Assembly: GCF_041429775.1 (NCBI RefSeq)
Contig: NZ_CP163421.1
Location: 2,443,001 to 2,507,000, forward strand
Length of the DNA: 64,000 bases
Origin: Glycocaulis abyssi
Lineage (GTDB): Bacteria > Pseudomonadota > Alphaproteobacteria > Caulobacterales > Maricaulaceae
Direction of reading: 5' to 3'
Shown here: positions 53,101-61,626 of the stretch, piece by piece
Layout: the number at the start of each line of letters is the position of its first letter
Position numbering within the stretch: the stretch's first letter is position 1
Translations under genes and position numbers: made by a program
The notes under the pieces: generated by a model
What the model was told of the DNA's origin: nothing
Database searches by the model: none
The model's input: only the letters and a program-made list of their open reading frames with translations

Positions 53101-55235
53101 GTGAAGCTGAAATCTAGGCGCGAGCCATCCGGTCCGGAAATCTCCAGCTGCCCCAGCGGATGGAGGTTGTCCGCGGCGATGGCCGGGCCTGTCTCTGCAC
53201 GGAAGCTGGCGATGGCGGCCGGGGTGCGGATGGCCGCCAGAGCCCGCTCCTGCGCGGTCATCATCTCAATGAAGGTGTCGCGCAGGATCAGCATGGCGGC
53301 ATGATCGCCCACCCGCATCTCCAGCTGCCGCCGTTCACCCTGCAGGATTATCGTGTTGGTGAAGGCCCGCGCCACGCGCCGGGCCGAGGCTTCGAAATCG
53401 ACTGGCACCTCGAACTCGAGATTGGCGCAAGCCATGGCCTGTGCCACGGCTGGGGTCCAGCCCAGCGCCGAACCCGCATCCGGCCCGAGTGTCCAGGCCG
53501 TCACTTCGCCGGGTGAGGCGGCAACGCGCACTTCGGCGAAGGCGGGCGTGACGCGATAATCGTCCGGGGTCGCCAGAACGCCGCGCACGAGATCGCCCGT
53601 GCTGACCGGTATCCGGTAGCCCGGCTCCACGCCCGGTATCGTGCCCGCATCCGCTGCACTGGCTCCGGCAGTCACTAGCGCGACAGGCGGGGAGCGATAG
53701 GTGCGCACAGGCCGTATCGTGCCCGGATCAATCCCGGCCTCGCGCGCGACTGCCCGGCGCAGCGCCAGATCGTCTTCGTCCTCGTCGGTCAGTGCCAGCC
53801 GGACAGCGGTGATATCGCGCCAGCCGTCAAACAGATGGGGCTGGTTGTTCACCCACACCTGAAAGCGCAACGTCTCGACCGGAATATCGACCGTGGTGCG
53901 CACTTCCAGATAGAGAAGGTCGGGCGCGAAGGCGAAGCTCACCGGCTCGCTGAGCGCTGTCGCGTCGCCGCCACCGGGCAGCGGCCGCGCAAAGGCAAAC
54001 TGGCCGGTCATATTGCCATAGCGCAACACCCACGAACCGGCAGCGCCATTGAGAGTAAAGTCATGGGCTCCGGGCAGGGCACCGGGTTCCAGTTCCGCGC
54101 GCAGCAGGATGAAATCCATCTGCCGCAGCTCGGTCATCAGCTGCACCATGCGTGCCTGATCTGTAGCGGTCAGCGCGCCCGACGGGCTGCTCGCAAGAAG
54201 CTGCTGGCGCAGGCCGGATTCGATCTGGCTCCACGCGGCATCCAGCAGTGGCCGCAGCGCCGGATTGTCGTCAAACCGATAGGGTTTGGCGTGGACATAA
54301 TAGCTGATCGCTTCGCTGGCGCTCTCCAGCCGGACCGGCTCACCCACCTCTACCGGCAGGTCTTCGCCCAGCACCAGTATGTAACGCGTGGCAGTATCGG
54401 GGTGCAAAACGCCGGTGCCATCTCCGGACCAGGGGTAGGGAAAGCGCGGCGCACCGGAGGTCAGCAGCCCATGCTGGTCGGCATTGACCACCGCCATGTG
54501 GATGACCGGTTCCGGCCGCGTCCAGATTTCCGGGCCACGCTGGACGGCAAGGCCGGTCCCGTCGTCGAGATAGGAGAACTCGCCCAGCCGGCCGGAGCCG
54601 CTGTCATCGCGCCCGGTTTCGGGATGCACGCGCTGCTCCCACTCGCCGGACAGCGCGCCATGCGAAATGGCAAGATCAAGCTCCACCGTATCGCGCGGCG
54701 GGGCCTCCGGCTCCAGCAGTTCCACGTCCGCTTCGGCGTCACGAAGCGTCAGCGTCACGCCGCCCGGTCCGGGCCGGTCAAGCGGGTGGCCTTCGCCGAC
54801 ACGCAATACCTCGCCCGACATTGGCTGCATGTAGGCGGATGGGGCGGCTGGCGAGCTGCCTTCCAGCGTGACGCGCAACCGGTTGCCCGAACGGCTGAGC
54901 GAAGTCGAACGCAGCGTGTGGCGCTCGCCGGTCACCGGATGGGTCAGCCGGACGGTAACCTGGCTTTCGTCCTCTGACACAATGGCCCGGCCGCTGATGC
55001 GGCCTAGCAACCGGTCGGGATATTGCACAATCCAGCTGCCGGAAAGTTCACCGGAGTCGGCAGCTTCGCCGGCAGCGATGACGCTTTCGGGTTGTTCGGG
55101 CGGCGTGGCGTCATCCTGGCCGCCCGTGAGCAGGAGGAACGCGGCCGCGGCAGTGACGGCCAGGATGCCCGCTCCGGCGATGCCGGCGGGGACGAGCGGG
55201 ATGGGCGGGAGGCGCAAGCGGTTGGTCTCGCTCAT
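50166..55235 (-). CDS. Giant 1689-aa membrane-anchored protein of unknown function
   Basis: A single N-terminal helix (residues about 13-37, IPLVPAGIAGAGILAVTAAA) suggests an inner-membrane anchor with the rest in the periplasm. Residues 50-600 look rich in beta strands, with repeated short sandwich-like units. Residues about 660-800 are helical. A Gly/Ala-rich hydrophobic stretch of about 80 residues (830-915: TSLATGIAGAAGGLASAGLG and on) could insert into a membrane. After an acidic linker (about 1050-1090) come helical segments. A compact C-terminal domain (about 1495-1689) includes LELAWMRRVYGEE and ESGWDIIIDIAPVTF. I recognise no domain. It overlaps the upstream gene by 4 nt (ATGA), so the two are co-translated. 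Confidence 0.85.
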   Translation of the reverse strand: MSETNRLRLPPIPLVPAGIAGAGILAVTAAAAFLLLTGGQDDATPPEQPESVIAAGEAADSGELSGSWIVQYPDRLLGRISGRAIVSEDESQVTVRLTHPVTGERHTLRSTSLSRSGNRLRVTLEGSSPAAPSAYMQPMSGEVLRVGEGHPLDRPGPGGVTLTLRDAEADVELLEPEAPPRDTVELDLAISHGALSGEWEQRVHPETGRDDSGSGRLGEFSYLDDGTGLAVQRGPEIWTRPEPVIHMAVVNADQHGLLTSGAPRFPYPWSGDGTGVLHPDTATRYILVLGEDLPVEVGEPVRLESASEAISYYVHAKPYRFDDNPALRPLLDAAWSQIESGLRQQLLASSPSGALTATDQARMVQLMTELRQMDFILLRAELEPGALPGAHDFTLNGAAGSWVLRYGNMTGQFAFARPLPGGGDATALSEPVSFAFAPDLLYLEVRTTVDIPVETLRFQVWVNNQPHLFDGWRDITAVRLALTDEDEDDLALRRAVAREAGIDPGTIRPVRTYRSPPVALVTAGASAADAGTIPGVEPGYRIPVSTGDLVRGVLATPDDYRVTPAFAEVRVAASPGEVTAWTLGPDAGSALGWTPAVAQAMACANLEFEVPVDFEASARRVARAFTNTIILQGERRQLEMRVGDHAAMLILRDTFIEMMTAQERALAAIRTPAAIASFRAETGPAIAADNLHPLGQLEISGPDGSRLDFSFTFADDAFLQGRFGLDAAGLAAWREQATREALAAYLAETRRALQLARAVRPCGDEQRLIELTGRGFDGVYQYALGRLVTFQPTSLAPGDYAKPDRAARAWLLGVPVFASALQAQQAYSSDDTRAIITATSLATGIAGAAGGLASAGLGLLGGVEAGGAIGAFAYSAAVLGQAGSALALATDAASAGMVAVAQASNVRTAADEVRFARAAALSIGTMRLEEAIENEPGFADIFTELYQETLTAALGNLDIAANFTVLRRFGTSSRYVTHTGELIASGRRTAGQNAAVNRGRELLGSVPAEARITAAPRASGLAEPPAIDARTFDAAYPDGQQLAAPVNIDAAALRNPANPSRLLDPAEVAPDPGVFGGRGGDTVAEGTGGASAASAPTPEPPRTVAEFAQRNQQAVDAYRAAQAEAETVFAAGGELSSGQIARLESDVSHYMAQSLLSEAAREAQRAGLSFAEIEQILAGRTDIFNPVTARLALVRDLEYAAVQRLGYVIVPEPDAVELLGYITRALNEGPDAVALSGMDMVRLRQWIGTYAASGFDFFDALGRMGTFSDFVETTVRTNPGAGFEALTDATGIDALRRAMQRHGLVGREVEQVITNTRRSQPAVVSGLSDARARPRADAVDLVATVAAARRTASGLGEAALDQTERTALSLAREALAEAGSAGARPSWARALDENTYAFLRRLSAREDVRRFAQSHPALMAEISATEAGRAALIRLPYDSVEELAAEVARETRRIRHPVPGFFDQLRPGQPDPAGIHIPEPRRTNYGDFFPDAPDRQSVSLVAQVNGRDVATFERSVLALEDGGRQLIMEYAMARTAPRYLTGLDVHSLPDLGRTPMATYMNVRAMQELGIGFGDPALVSVKMSEVYNANTALELAWMRRVYGEENISDFLRHTHSVRYAESALNQAGYRVTDVRLTKPISRETARQAVGGSFFHSNLSGEEFLRRYGIAPDEMIESGWDIIIDIAPVTF

Positions 55236-57919
55236 GGGCTTCGCTCCGCGCTGCGCCCGTCTGCGTGGGCAAAAACGAGCGGCCCGCTGCGATAGAGTAG
55301 AGGGTCATCCTCTGTGCGTTCGACAACCACGTCGGTGCGCCCGAACGGTGTCTCCACGGCCACTCGGTAGGTCTCCAGCGGCTGGGCCGTTTCAAATACG
55401 GCCTCGATATGGACCGGGTGGCCGTAATGGATGCTGGCAACAGGTTCATACCGGGGTTCTGTCAATTCCGGTCCCAGCCCATCCTCGTCCACCGTCGGAC
55501 GGACCGGCTCATCGGGGAAAACGGCAATGGCGAGGCGAAGCAGGGGCGTGGGATCTTCGGGCGCGTCGGCTCCGCTGATCTCCAGTCCGCCACTATCCTC
55601 TGGCGGCCCGATGATGAGCCCGCATTCGGCCAGTCTGATCCCGCCCCAGGCGGGCATGTTGTGAACGCCGTTGGCAGGCCGGGCGACGGCCAGGCCGTCG
55701 GTCTGGCCCCGTTCATGTTGCAGCGGCAACAAAAGCTCGGAGTGAGGCTCCAGCTCCCCGGCAGCCTCGACGATAATGAAGAGCGGATTGTGAAATATCC
55801 TCCGGTCCCATTCGATCCGGTTTTCGCGAAAGGGACTGTCGAATGCACGGATGCAATCGCGCAGCCGTTCAATTTCGGCAAGCGCTCGCGTGTTCCTGTT
55901 CACGAAGGCGGTGTACCGGGTCTGGCTCTCGCGTTGTGCCTCGCGCAGGAGATCCTGCAAGGCGATGGGCGTGAGCTCGGGAGCAGCATAATGGACGCGC
56001 GGTGTGGCGTTCCACACCTCCAGAAGCTGGGCGTAAAGTGGCTCCTGTAACCGCCCCAGGCTCTGGGCATAGGCGTCGCGCCGGGCAAGGGCAGTTGCGT
56101 GCAGCACCGGCCATTCGCGGTAGATCGCCGCCTCATAGGTCCGCCAGCTATCGCGCGCTTCGGTCATGTAGTCCTGCATCGCCGTCAGCGCCTCACGCAT
56201 CGCCGGATGCAGGACATATTCATTGTCGGCGTTCAGTCCGGCCGCGAGAAAGTCAGGGTCATCGTCCGAAAACCTTCGCGGATCGCCGTGCGTGCGCAGG
56301 CCGATGGTGAAAATCGAGATCGAACTTTCGCGGCTGCCTATGGAGCGGGACAACGCTTCGAGCATTGAAATGTAAGGCGAATAGACCGCGTTTTGAACCC
56401 GCAGACGGTTGGGCAGTTCGCCAGGCTGGACCACTTCGCTGTTATCAACCATGACACGCTGGTCCAGCTTGTCCTCAAACCAGTCGCGCTCGCCGTAACT
56501 GGACAGAATCCAGTCGTGCGGCTGGTCCAGCGTATGACAGATGATGTCGTTGCGGTCGTTCCATTGGTTGTTGGGGTGAAACAGGCAGTTTTCAGGGCGC
56601 ACGCCCGGCTGCCGGTCAGCCCAATATCGCGCACAGGCATCAATGGTATGCGCGGCGACCTGATGAGGAACCATGTTCTCGAAGCAATGAACAACATCCT
56701 GTTTGAGATTGAGATAATCGGCGCGTCTTGTTCCGCCGAGGATGGAGGGAATGTGGACGGGCGGGCCACTATCCGATCTGCTGGCGGTCGGCAGATTGTC
56801 AAGCGCCACGTAGCGGGACCGGCGCTCTGCGCCCTCGGCATTGAACGCCTCCTCGAGGAGGCGTTCCGGTCGGCGGGCATCAAACAATTCGGTATCAAAG
56901 CGCGCCTGCCGGTCCCTGATCTCCGCGGCAAAATCATTGACCAGCTCGACCAGCGCCATCACCTGGTCCCTGTCTTCGGGGGTGAGATTGGCGATGACCG
57001 GATCGGGCCGGGCGCGTGCCCGCAAAACAGCATCAAGCTGTTCCTCAGCTTCCCGCCGCATGGCCTCCATTTCAGGGCTGTATATCTGGTCCAGGACGTC
57101 TTGCAGGGACGGGGCGTTTGCCGGTGCTGCACCGCCTGGCGGTACATAAAGGTCCGGGATTTCCGGCGGCGTAAATGTGCCGAAATCGGGTTCGGGCGCT
57201 GCGGCCGCAGCCGGGACCTCGTCCGGTTGCACAGGCTGATCGACGCGTACCATGCTCTCGTCCAGCTCGCCGGCTTCGATCACATCCAGCAGTATGAGCA
57301 CGCGGTTCGCGGTAAGCCTGAAATTGTCAAAAGCCTCGATGGCCACGGCTAGCGAGACGTAGACAGCCCCTTCCGGCCGGTCGAGCCGGGCAGACAGAAA
57401 CCGCACGTCCTGGGGCTGGGTGAAAGCGAACTCGACGGTCCGTCCGAAACGGCGCATATCCTCGCGTGGCAGAAGCGCCGAGCGGATGATGGCAGAGCCT
57501 GCCCTGGCCGGGTCTGGTCCCATGCCGCATTCCCGGCCCCGGCAGGTGAACAGCTCCTGGAACCCCAACTCAGTCAGAGAGGCCGCATAATTGCGAACCA
57601 CATCCAGCGTCGAGCGCCCTTCGGGAGCGACATACAGAAGCCGCGTCCACGCCCCTTCCACCGTCTGATAGTCCGTCAGCGTGGGCTCAAAGCTGGTATG
57701 CGGGCCGGTCGCGATGTCAAACTCGTCGAACGCGCTGGCATGGTGGGCTATAATGACAGAGCCGTCATAGCGCGCGATCAGCGGATGATCTGCCCCGCCG
57801 GCTGCGTCCTGCCTGGCCAGCGCCAGGGATGCCCCGAAAACGACGGCAAGCGTGGCCAGCAAGCTTCGCAACCAAGGCGAAAGAACATCCCGGACAAGCA
57901 AGGCGGCGCGCTCCTGCAT
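55232..57919 (-). CDS. Exported protein with N-terminal DUF4892 and a long unknown region
   Basis: An 895-aa protein from ATG 57919 (907 if 57955 is used; neither has a clear ribosome site). The signal peptide LLATLAVVFGASLALA ends near residue 36. Residues about 45-200 resemble the DUF4892 domain of OmpA-type envelope proteins: DHPLIARYDGSVIIAHHAS, RLLYVAPEGRSTLDVVRNYA, LGFQELFTCRGRECG and RPEGAVYVSLAVAIE. The middle is helical with scattered Cys and His (VVHCFENMVPHQVAAHTIDA). The last 100 residues look like an Ig-type strand domain (YGHPVHIEAVFETAQPLETY). The rest is unknown. Gene order with the 1689-aa partner suggests a joint envelope complex. Confidence 0.85.
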   Translation of the reverse strand: MQERAALLVRDVLSPWLRSLLATLAVVFGASLALARQDAAGGADHPLIARYDGSVIIAHHASAFDEFDIATGPHTSFEPTLTDYQTVEGAWTRLLYVAPEGRSTLDVVRNYAASLTELGFQELFTCRGRECGMGPDPARAGSAIIRSALLPREDMRRFGRTVEFAFTQPQDVRFLSARLDRPEGAVYVSLAVAIEAFDNFRLTANRVLILLDVIEAGELDESMVRVDQPVQPDEVPAAAAAPEPDFGTFTPPEIPDLYVPPGGAAPANAPSLQDVLDQIYSPEMEAMRREAEEQLDAVLRARARPDPVIANLTPEDRDQVMALVELVNDFAAEIRDRQARFDTELFDARRPERLLEEAFNAEGAERRSRYVALDNLPTASRSDSGPPVHIPSILGGTRRADYLNLKQDVVHCFENMVPHQVAAHTIDACARYWADRQPGVRPENCLFHPNNQWNDRNDIICHTLDQPHDWILSSYGERDWFEDKLDQRVMVDNSEVVQPGELPNRLRVQNAVYSPYISMLEALSRSIGSRESSISIFTIGLRTHGDPRRFSDDDPDFLAAGLNADNEYVLHPAMREALTAMQDYMTEARDSWRTYEAAIYREWPVLHATALARRDAYAQSLGRLQEPLYAQLLEVWNATPRVHYAAPELTPIALQDLLREAQRESQTRYTAFVNRNTRALAEIERLRDCIRAFDSPFRENRIEWDRRIFHNPLFIIVEAAGELEPHSELLLPLQHERGQTDGLAVARPANGVHNMPAWGGIRLAECGLIIGPPEDSGGLEISGADAPEDPTPLLRLAIAVFPDEPVRPTVDEDGLGPELTEPRYEPVASIHYGHPVHIEAVFETAQPLETYRVAVETPFGRTDVVVERTEDDPLLYRSGPLVFAHADGRSAERSP

Positions 57920-57977
57920 GGGCCGCGTACAGCGGCAGGCAACGCCGCAAAGCATGCCCTGTCACCGCATTTCGTCG

Positions 57978-58766
57978 TCATCCATTTGGATGAGGCATTT
58001 CCGAATCTTTCGTCACGGCCCCAAGAAAGACCAACGTGGTACGAACAATGTCGGCCTGGCTGTGAACGCCGAGCTTTTCGCGTAGGCGTGCCGCATGCGT
58101 ACGCACCGTGTTGATCGTCACGCCGCGCTCAGCGGCTATATCCTGAAGGCTCGCACCGCCCGTCAGCGCCAGTGCCACCGCCAGTTCGGACGGCGTAAGC
58201 CCGTAAAGGGCAGCGAACTCCAGCCTGTCGGCTTCCCCGGCTTGACCGGTTCCGGCCAGAGCCAGATCAACTGTCATGGCGACGAACACGGCCGTCATGT
58301 CTCCCCGATTGGCCCAGGCATGGGCTGTATGGCGCTGGATGACAGTGTCAAACGGTTTCAGGACCACCTCATCGTCTGACAGGATGAGGGTGAGTTCACC
58401 TTGCAGGACGGTGATATAATCAATCGTATCGGTGCGGTGCATGCCAGGATGGCGGTGCGTGTCGACGCGCACCGTGTCCGTGCCGTCAAACACGGTGGCG
58501 TAGTAGGCATCAAGCTGTTCCCGGGTTACATGAGGCCGGTCGGGCGGCACGATGATGAACTGGAAGGTGGTCGCGCCCCTGGGCGGTGCCAGCGGCAGTC
58601 CCGCGATTTCCTGGTGGGGCGGGTCGCGCAAGGCGTCGGCATTGCGCCTTGTAAACCAGTGCACCGCCCGGAAATCGGACGGCAGGATATGCGAATCCCT
58701 CAGGACACGGGACTTGCCGTGCTCATCGGCGGCGGTGACGATCCGCCTGAACTTGCGGTCGGCCAT
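57978..58766 (-). CDS. Cupin-LuxR transcriptional regulator
   Basis: A 262-aa two-domain regulator. ATG 58766 is chosen for GGGGGAG 4 nt upstream. Residues 1-180 hold a cupin-like sensor (RRIVTAADEHGKSRV at the start; HRHPGMHRTDTIDYITVLQG with HxH-type metal ligands; RHTAHAWANRGD). Residues about 190-255 form a LuxR helix-turn-helix (YGLTPSELAVALALTGGASL, RGVTINTVRTHAARLREKLG). It sits 58 bp before the DUF4892 gene on the same strand and probably controls the unit in response to a small molecule. The fusion of a cupin with a LuxR domain is uncommon. Confidence 0.88.
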   Translation of the reverse strand: MADRKFRRIVTAADEHGKSRVLRDSHILPSDFRAVHWFTRRNADALRDPPHQEIAGLPLAPPRGATTFQFIIVPPDRPHVTREQLDAYYATVFDGTDTVRVDTHRHPGMHRTDTIDYITVLQGELTLILSDDEVVLKPFDTVIQRHTAHAWANRGDMTAVFVAMTVDLALAGTGQAGEADRLEFAALYGLTPSELAVALALTGGASLQDIAAERGVTINTVRTHAARLREKLGVHSQADIVRTTLVFLGAVTKDSEMPHPNG

Positions 58767-59022
58767 ACGCTCCCCCAGGCGATACGTGTCTGGCTGGGGC
58801 GCAGGAGGTCTGCCGGAGGAAGAGTCCTGCACGAGGGATACCCATGCACTGATTTTGGGGCCATGTCAGTTGGAAACGGCGCGCCTGCACCTGGCAACCG
58901 GTTAATGTGCCAGCAGAGGCGTAAGAGGGGGTAACCGGAGAGGCGATTTGGCGCAAACCGGTTCGAAAGCCGTTTAAGCAACAGGAGAGGAGCCAGCCCG
59001 ACTGGTATAACTCGTTCAAAAA

Positions 59023-59099
<77 letters not shown>

Positions 59100-59263
59100 G
59101 TTGCCCCGCTCTCTTACAGGGCCGCGCGGGACTATTCAATGGACTGACGCCGCGCAAAAACCTGTCCGGCGTGCCCGGCTGCAGAGCAGCCATGACGGCC
59201 GCAGCGTGACGGGCAGGCTTCGCGCTTCCATGCTCAGGCGCGACCGCTTATATCGACGATATC

Positions 59264-61264
59264 ATGGGTTCAGCAGAGTTCATCTTGCTTGCGGCGGCGG
59301 GCCTCGTCCTGCTCGCCATTGCGGGGGCTGCCGCAACGCGGCAGGCCGGGGCTCCGCTATTGCTGATCTTCCTGGTTATCGGCATGCTGGCGGGCGAGGA
59401 AGGCCCTGGCGGTATCGCCTTCCATGCCCATGATACAGCCTATCTTTTCGGATCGCTGGCGCTGGCGCTTATCCTGTTTGATGGCGGGCTGGGAACCAAG
59501 CTGCGCCGCCTGCGCAGCGTGTTGCGGCCCGCGCTCAGCCTTGCCACGCTGGGGGTCATCATCACTGCGGGCATCACCGCCCTCGCGGCCAGATACCTGT
59601 TCGGGCTGGGCTGGGTCGAGGCCGCCCTGATGGGCGCCATCGTGTTGTCCACTGACGCGGCCGCTGTGCTGATGCTGATCGCCGGCAAGGATATCAAGGC
59701 CCGCCCGCGCGTGGCGACCACGCTGGAGGCCGAATCCGGTTTCAACGATCCCATGGCGGTGATCCTTGTGGTCGCCTTCGTGGCGTGGCTGACGGGGCAG
59801 GGCATTCCCGATCCGCTTATCGCCACCCTCTCCATTGTCTGGGCCATACTGGCGGGCGGCGCGCTGGGCTGGTTTGGCGGGCGCGCAATTGCCTATGTCG
59901 AGCGCAAGATCGGCCTGCCCATCGGGCTTTATCCGATCTTTGCGTCCGCAGCGGCGGTGTTTCTGTTTGCGTTTGCCGAAGTGGTTGGCGGCTCTGGCTT
60001 CCTGGCTGCCTATCTCGCTGGCGTGGCCATGGCCTCCGCGCCCAAGCGCCGGGCAGCAGAAGCCACGGCGCGCTTTTCCGACGGGCTGGCCTGGATCGCC
60101 CAGATCGGCCTGTTCCTGATGCTGGGCCTGCTGGTCACGCCCAGCCACGCAGCTGAAGTGGCCTTGCCCGCGCTGGGACTCGCTTTCGTGCTGATCCTCA
60201 TTGCCCGTCCGGTGGCTGTGCTTGTCTGCCTGGCGCCGGAGCGCTTCCGCATCAATGAGCGCGCCTTTATCGGCTGGATGGGCCTGCGCGGGGCGGTGCC
60301 GATCTTTCTTGGCGCCTTTCCGGTGCTGGCAGGGGTGGAGAACGCGAACCTCTATTTCTCCGCTGCCTTTGCCGTCGTCATTGCCTCGCTGGTTATTCAG
60401 GGCTGGACCGCAGGCCCGGTAGCACGCCTGTTCCAGGTCGCGCCGCCCTTGGCGCGGGGCGGCAATCTTGCCAATGCCGGCATGATCGCGGCCGTTGCGG
60501 TCGGCTTCACGCTGGCAAGCGCATTGGTGTCGTTTGGCGCCAACGAGCGCGATACCGGGCGCGAGGCGATTGCGCCGCTTAACATGCGTGAGCTTCTGGC
60601 CGCGCTGGGGCCTGAGGGTGGTCCGCGCGCGGTGCGCCTTGAAAGCTTCCCCTCAGACTGGGACCAGATGGACCCGGCCCATCGCCGCGACACCTTCGCC
60701 CGCGTAGCGGCAGGTCTCGTCGCAGCGCAGAATGAGCGCATCATGGAGGAGCGCGAGCAATTGCTTGTCATGCGCGCGCAGGAGGATGCCGGCATCCCGT
60801 TGAGCCTGCCCCAGCAGGCGCGGCGCGACACGCTCGCAAGGCGCTATGGCGGCCGCTATGACGATCTCGATGATCTGCTGGCCCGCGTCGATATCGTGCC
60901 GCCCTCGCTGGGGGCTGCCCAGGCGGCGCTGGCGACCGGCTGGGGTTCCAGCAGTCCGGCGCTGGCGCGCAATACGCTATATGGCCGCTCGGCGCGCGAT
61001 GGCCGCTTCCCCAGCCTGACCGCAGCGGCGACCGACTATGTGGATGTGCTCAACACCCATCGCGACTTTGCCGCTTTCCGCACCGAGCGGGCAGCCCTGC
61101 GGGCGAATGGGCAGAGCCCTACAGGACCAGCCCTGGTCGGTTTCGTCGGGCCATATGCTGAAAGCGGGGACGCCTATGCTGCCCAGGTGCGTGCCGTGTT
61201 GAACAGTGCCGGCCTGGCACGGTTTGATCCGGGTCAGGACAACCGCTTTACCGAAGAGAGCTAG
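59264..61264 (+). CDS. Cation/proton antiporter fused to a Bax-type glucosaminidase domain
   Basis: A 666-aa protein. Residues 1-400 are a CPA1-type antiporter, NhaP2-like, with about 12-13 helices: LFDGGLGTKLRRLR, LSTDAAAVLMLIAG, EAESGFNDPMAVILV and GWMGLRGAVPIFLGAF are characteristic. An extra helix (about 406-424, MIAAVAVGFTLASALVSFG) probably takes the chain to the periplasm. Residues about 450-660 match the Bax/FlgJ-like glucosaminidase domain: AQNERIMEEREQLLVMRAQ, RVDIVPPSLGAAQAALATGW, and LNTHRDFAAFRTERAALRAN. The catalytic Glu expected in ALESGWG is Ala557. It therefore probably binds peptidoglycan without cutting it. Confidence 0.88.
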   Translation: MGSAEFILLAAAGLVLLAIAGAAATRQAGAPLLLIFLVIGMLAGEEGPGGIAFHAHDTAYLFGSLALALILFDGGLGTKLRRLRSVLRPALSLATLGVIITAGITALAARYLFGLGWVEAALMGAIVLSTDAAAVLMLIAGKDIKARPRVATTLEAESGFNDPMAVILVVAFVAWLTGQGIPDPLIATLSIVWAILAGGALGWFGGRAIAYVERKIGLPIGLYPIFASAAAVFLFAFAEVVGGSGFLAAYLAGVAMASAPKRRAAEATARFSDGLAWIAQIGLFLMLGLLVTPSHAAEVALPALGLAFVLILIARPVAVLVCLAPERFRINERAFIGWMGLRGAVPIFLGAFPVLAGVENANLYFSAAFAVVIASLVIQGWTAGPVARLFQVAPPLARGGNLANAGMIAAVAVGFTLASALVSFGANERDTGREAIAPLNMRELLAALGPEGGPRAVRLESFPSDWDQMDPAHRRDTFARVAAGLVAAQNERIMEEREQLLVMRAQEDAGIPLSLPQQARRDTLARRYGGRYDDLDDLLARVDIVPPSLGAAQAALATGWGSSSPALARNTLYGRSARDGRFPSLTAAATDYVDVLNTHRDFAAFRTERAALRANGQSPTGPALVGFVGPYAESGDAYAAQVRAVLNSAGLARFDPGQDNRFTEES

Positions 61265-61287
61265 CTGCCCGCATCGCTGGCACGGCG

Positions 61288-61584
61288 CTAGGAGATGTCC
61301 GCATCGTCCTCGCTGCGGCGTGCGCCCCGGCCCCTGCCAAAGCCCAGCCCGGCCATATAGCGGTCGCCATGCCCGGCTTCGGCGTCTTTTGGATAAAACT
61401 CCGCGCCCATCATCCAGCGATAGGCCACGAGTGCGGTCACGAAGGCGGCAAGTGCGAGCACTACCAGAACAACCCATCCCGCCAAAGACACCGGCTGGAT
61501 CTGGAAGATCACTATAAACGCCAGCCCCAGACCGATAGCGCACAGGCTCGCAGCGCCGACTGACTTGAAAAAACGCATCATCAC
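61288..61584 (-). CDS. Small two-helix membrane protein
   Basis: A 98-aa protein with two membrane helices (residues about 9-28 and 34-56: GAASLCAIGLGLAFIVIFQI and LAGWVVLVVLALAAFVTALV), then a cytoplasmic or periplasmic tail ending in glycine/arginine-rich and acidic residues (GLGFGRGRGARRSEDDADIS). Function unknown. It lies 42 bp after the ABC ATPase gene on the same strand, where a permease would be expected, but it is far too small to be one. Confidence 0.7.
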   Translation of the reverse strand: MMMRFFKSVGAASLCAIGLGLAFIVIFQIQPVSLAGWVVLVVLALAAFVTALVAYRWMMGAEFYPKDAEAGHGDRYMAGLGFGRGRGARRSEDDADIS

Positions 61585-61626
61585 CGGTTCTCCCGGATGG
61601 CTTGGACCCTCATCGCAGCGCAGCGA

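Noticed and set aside
53835-54977. A 380-codon plus-strand open frame
   Set aside because: Antisense to the 1689-aa gene, with the composition of a shadow; no start context.
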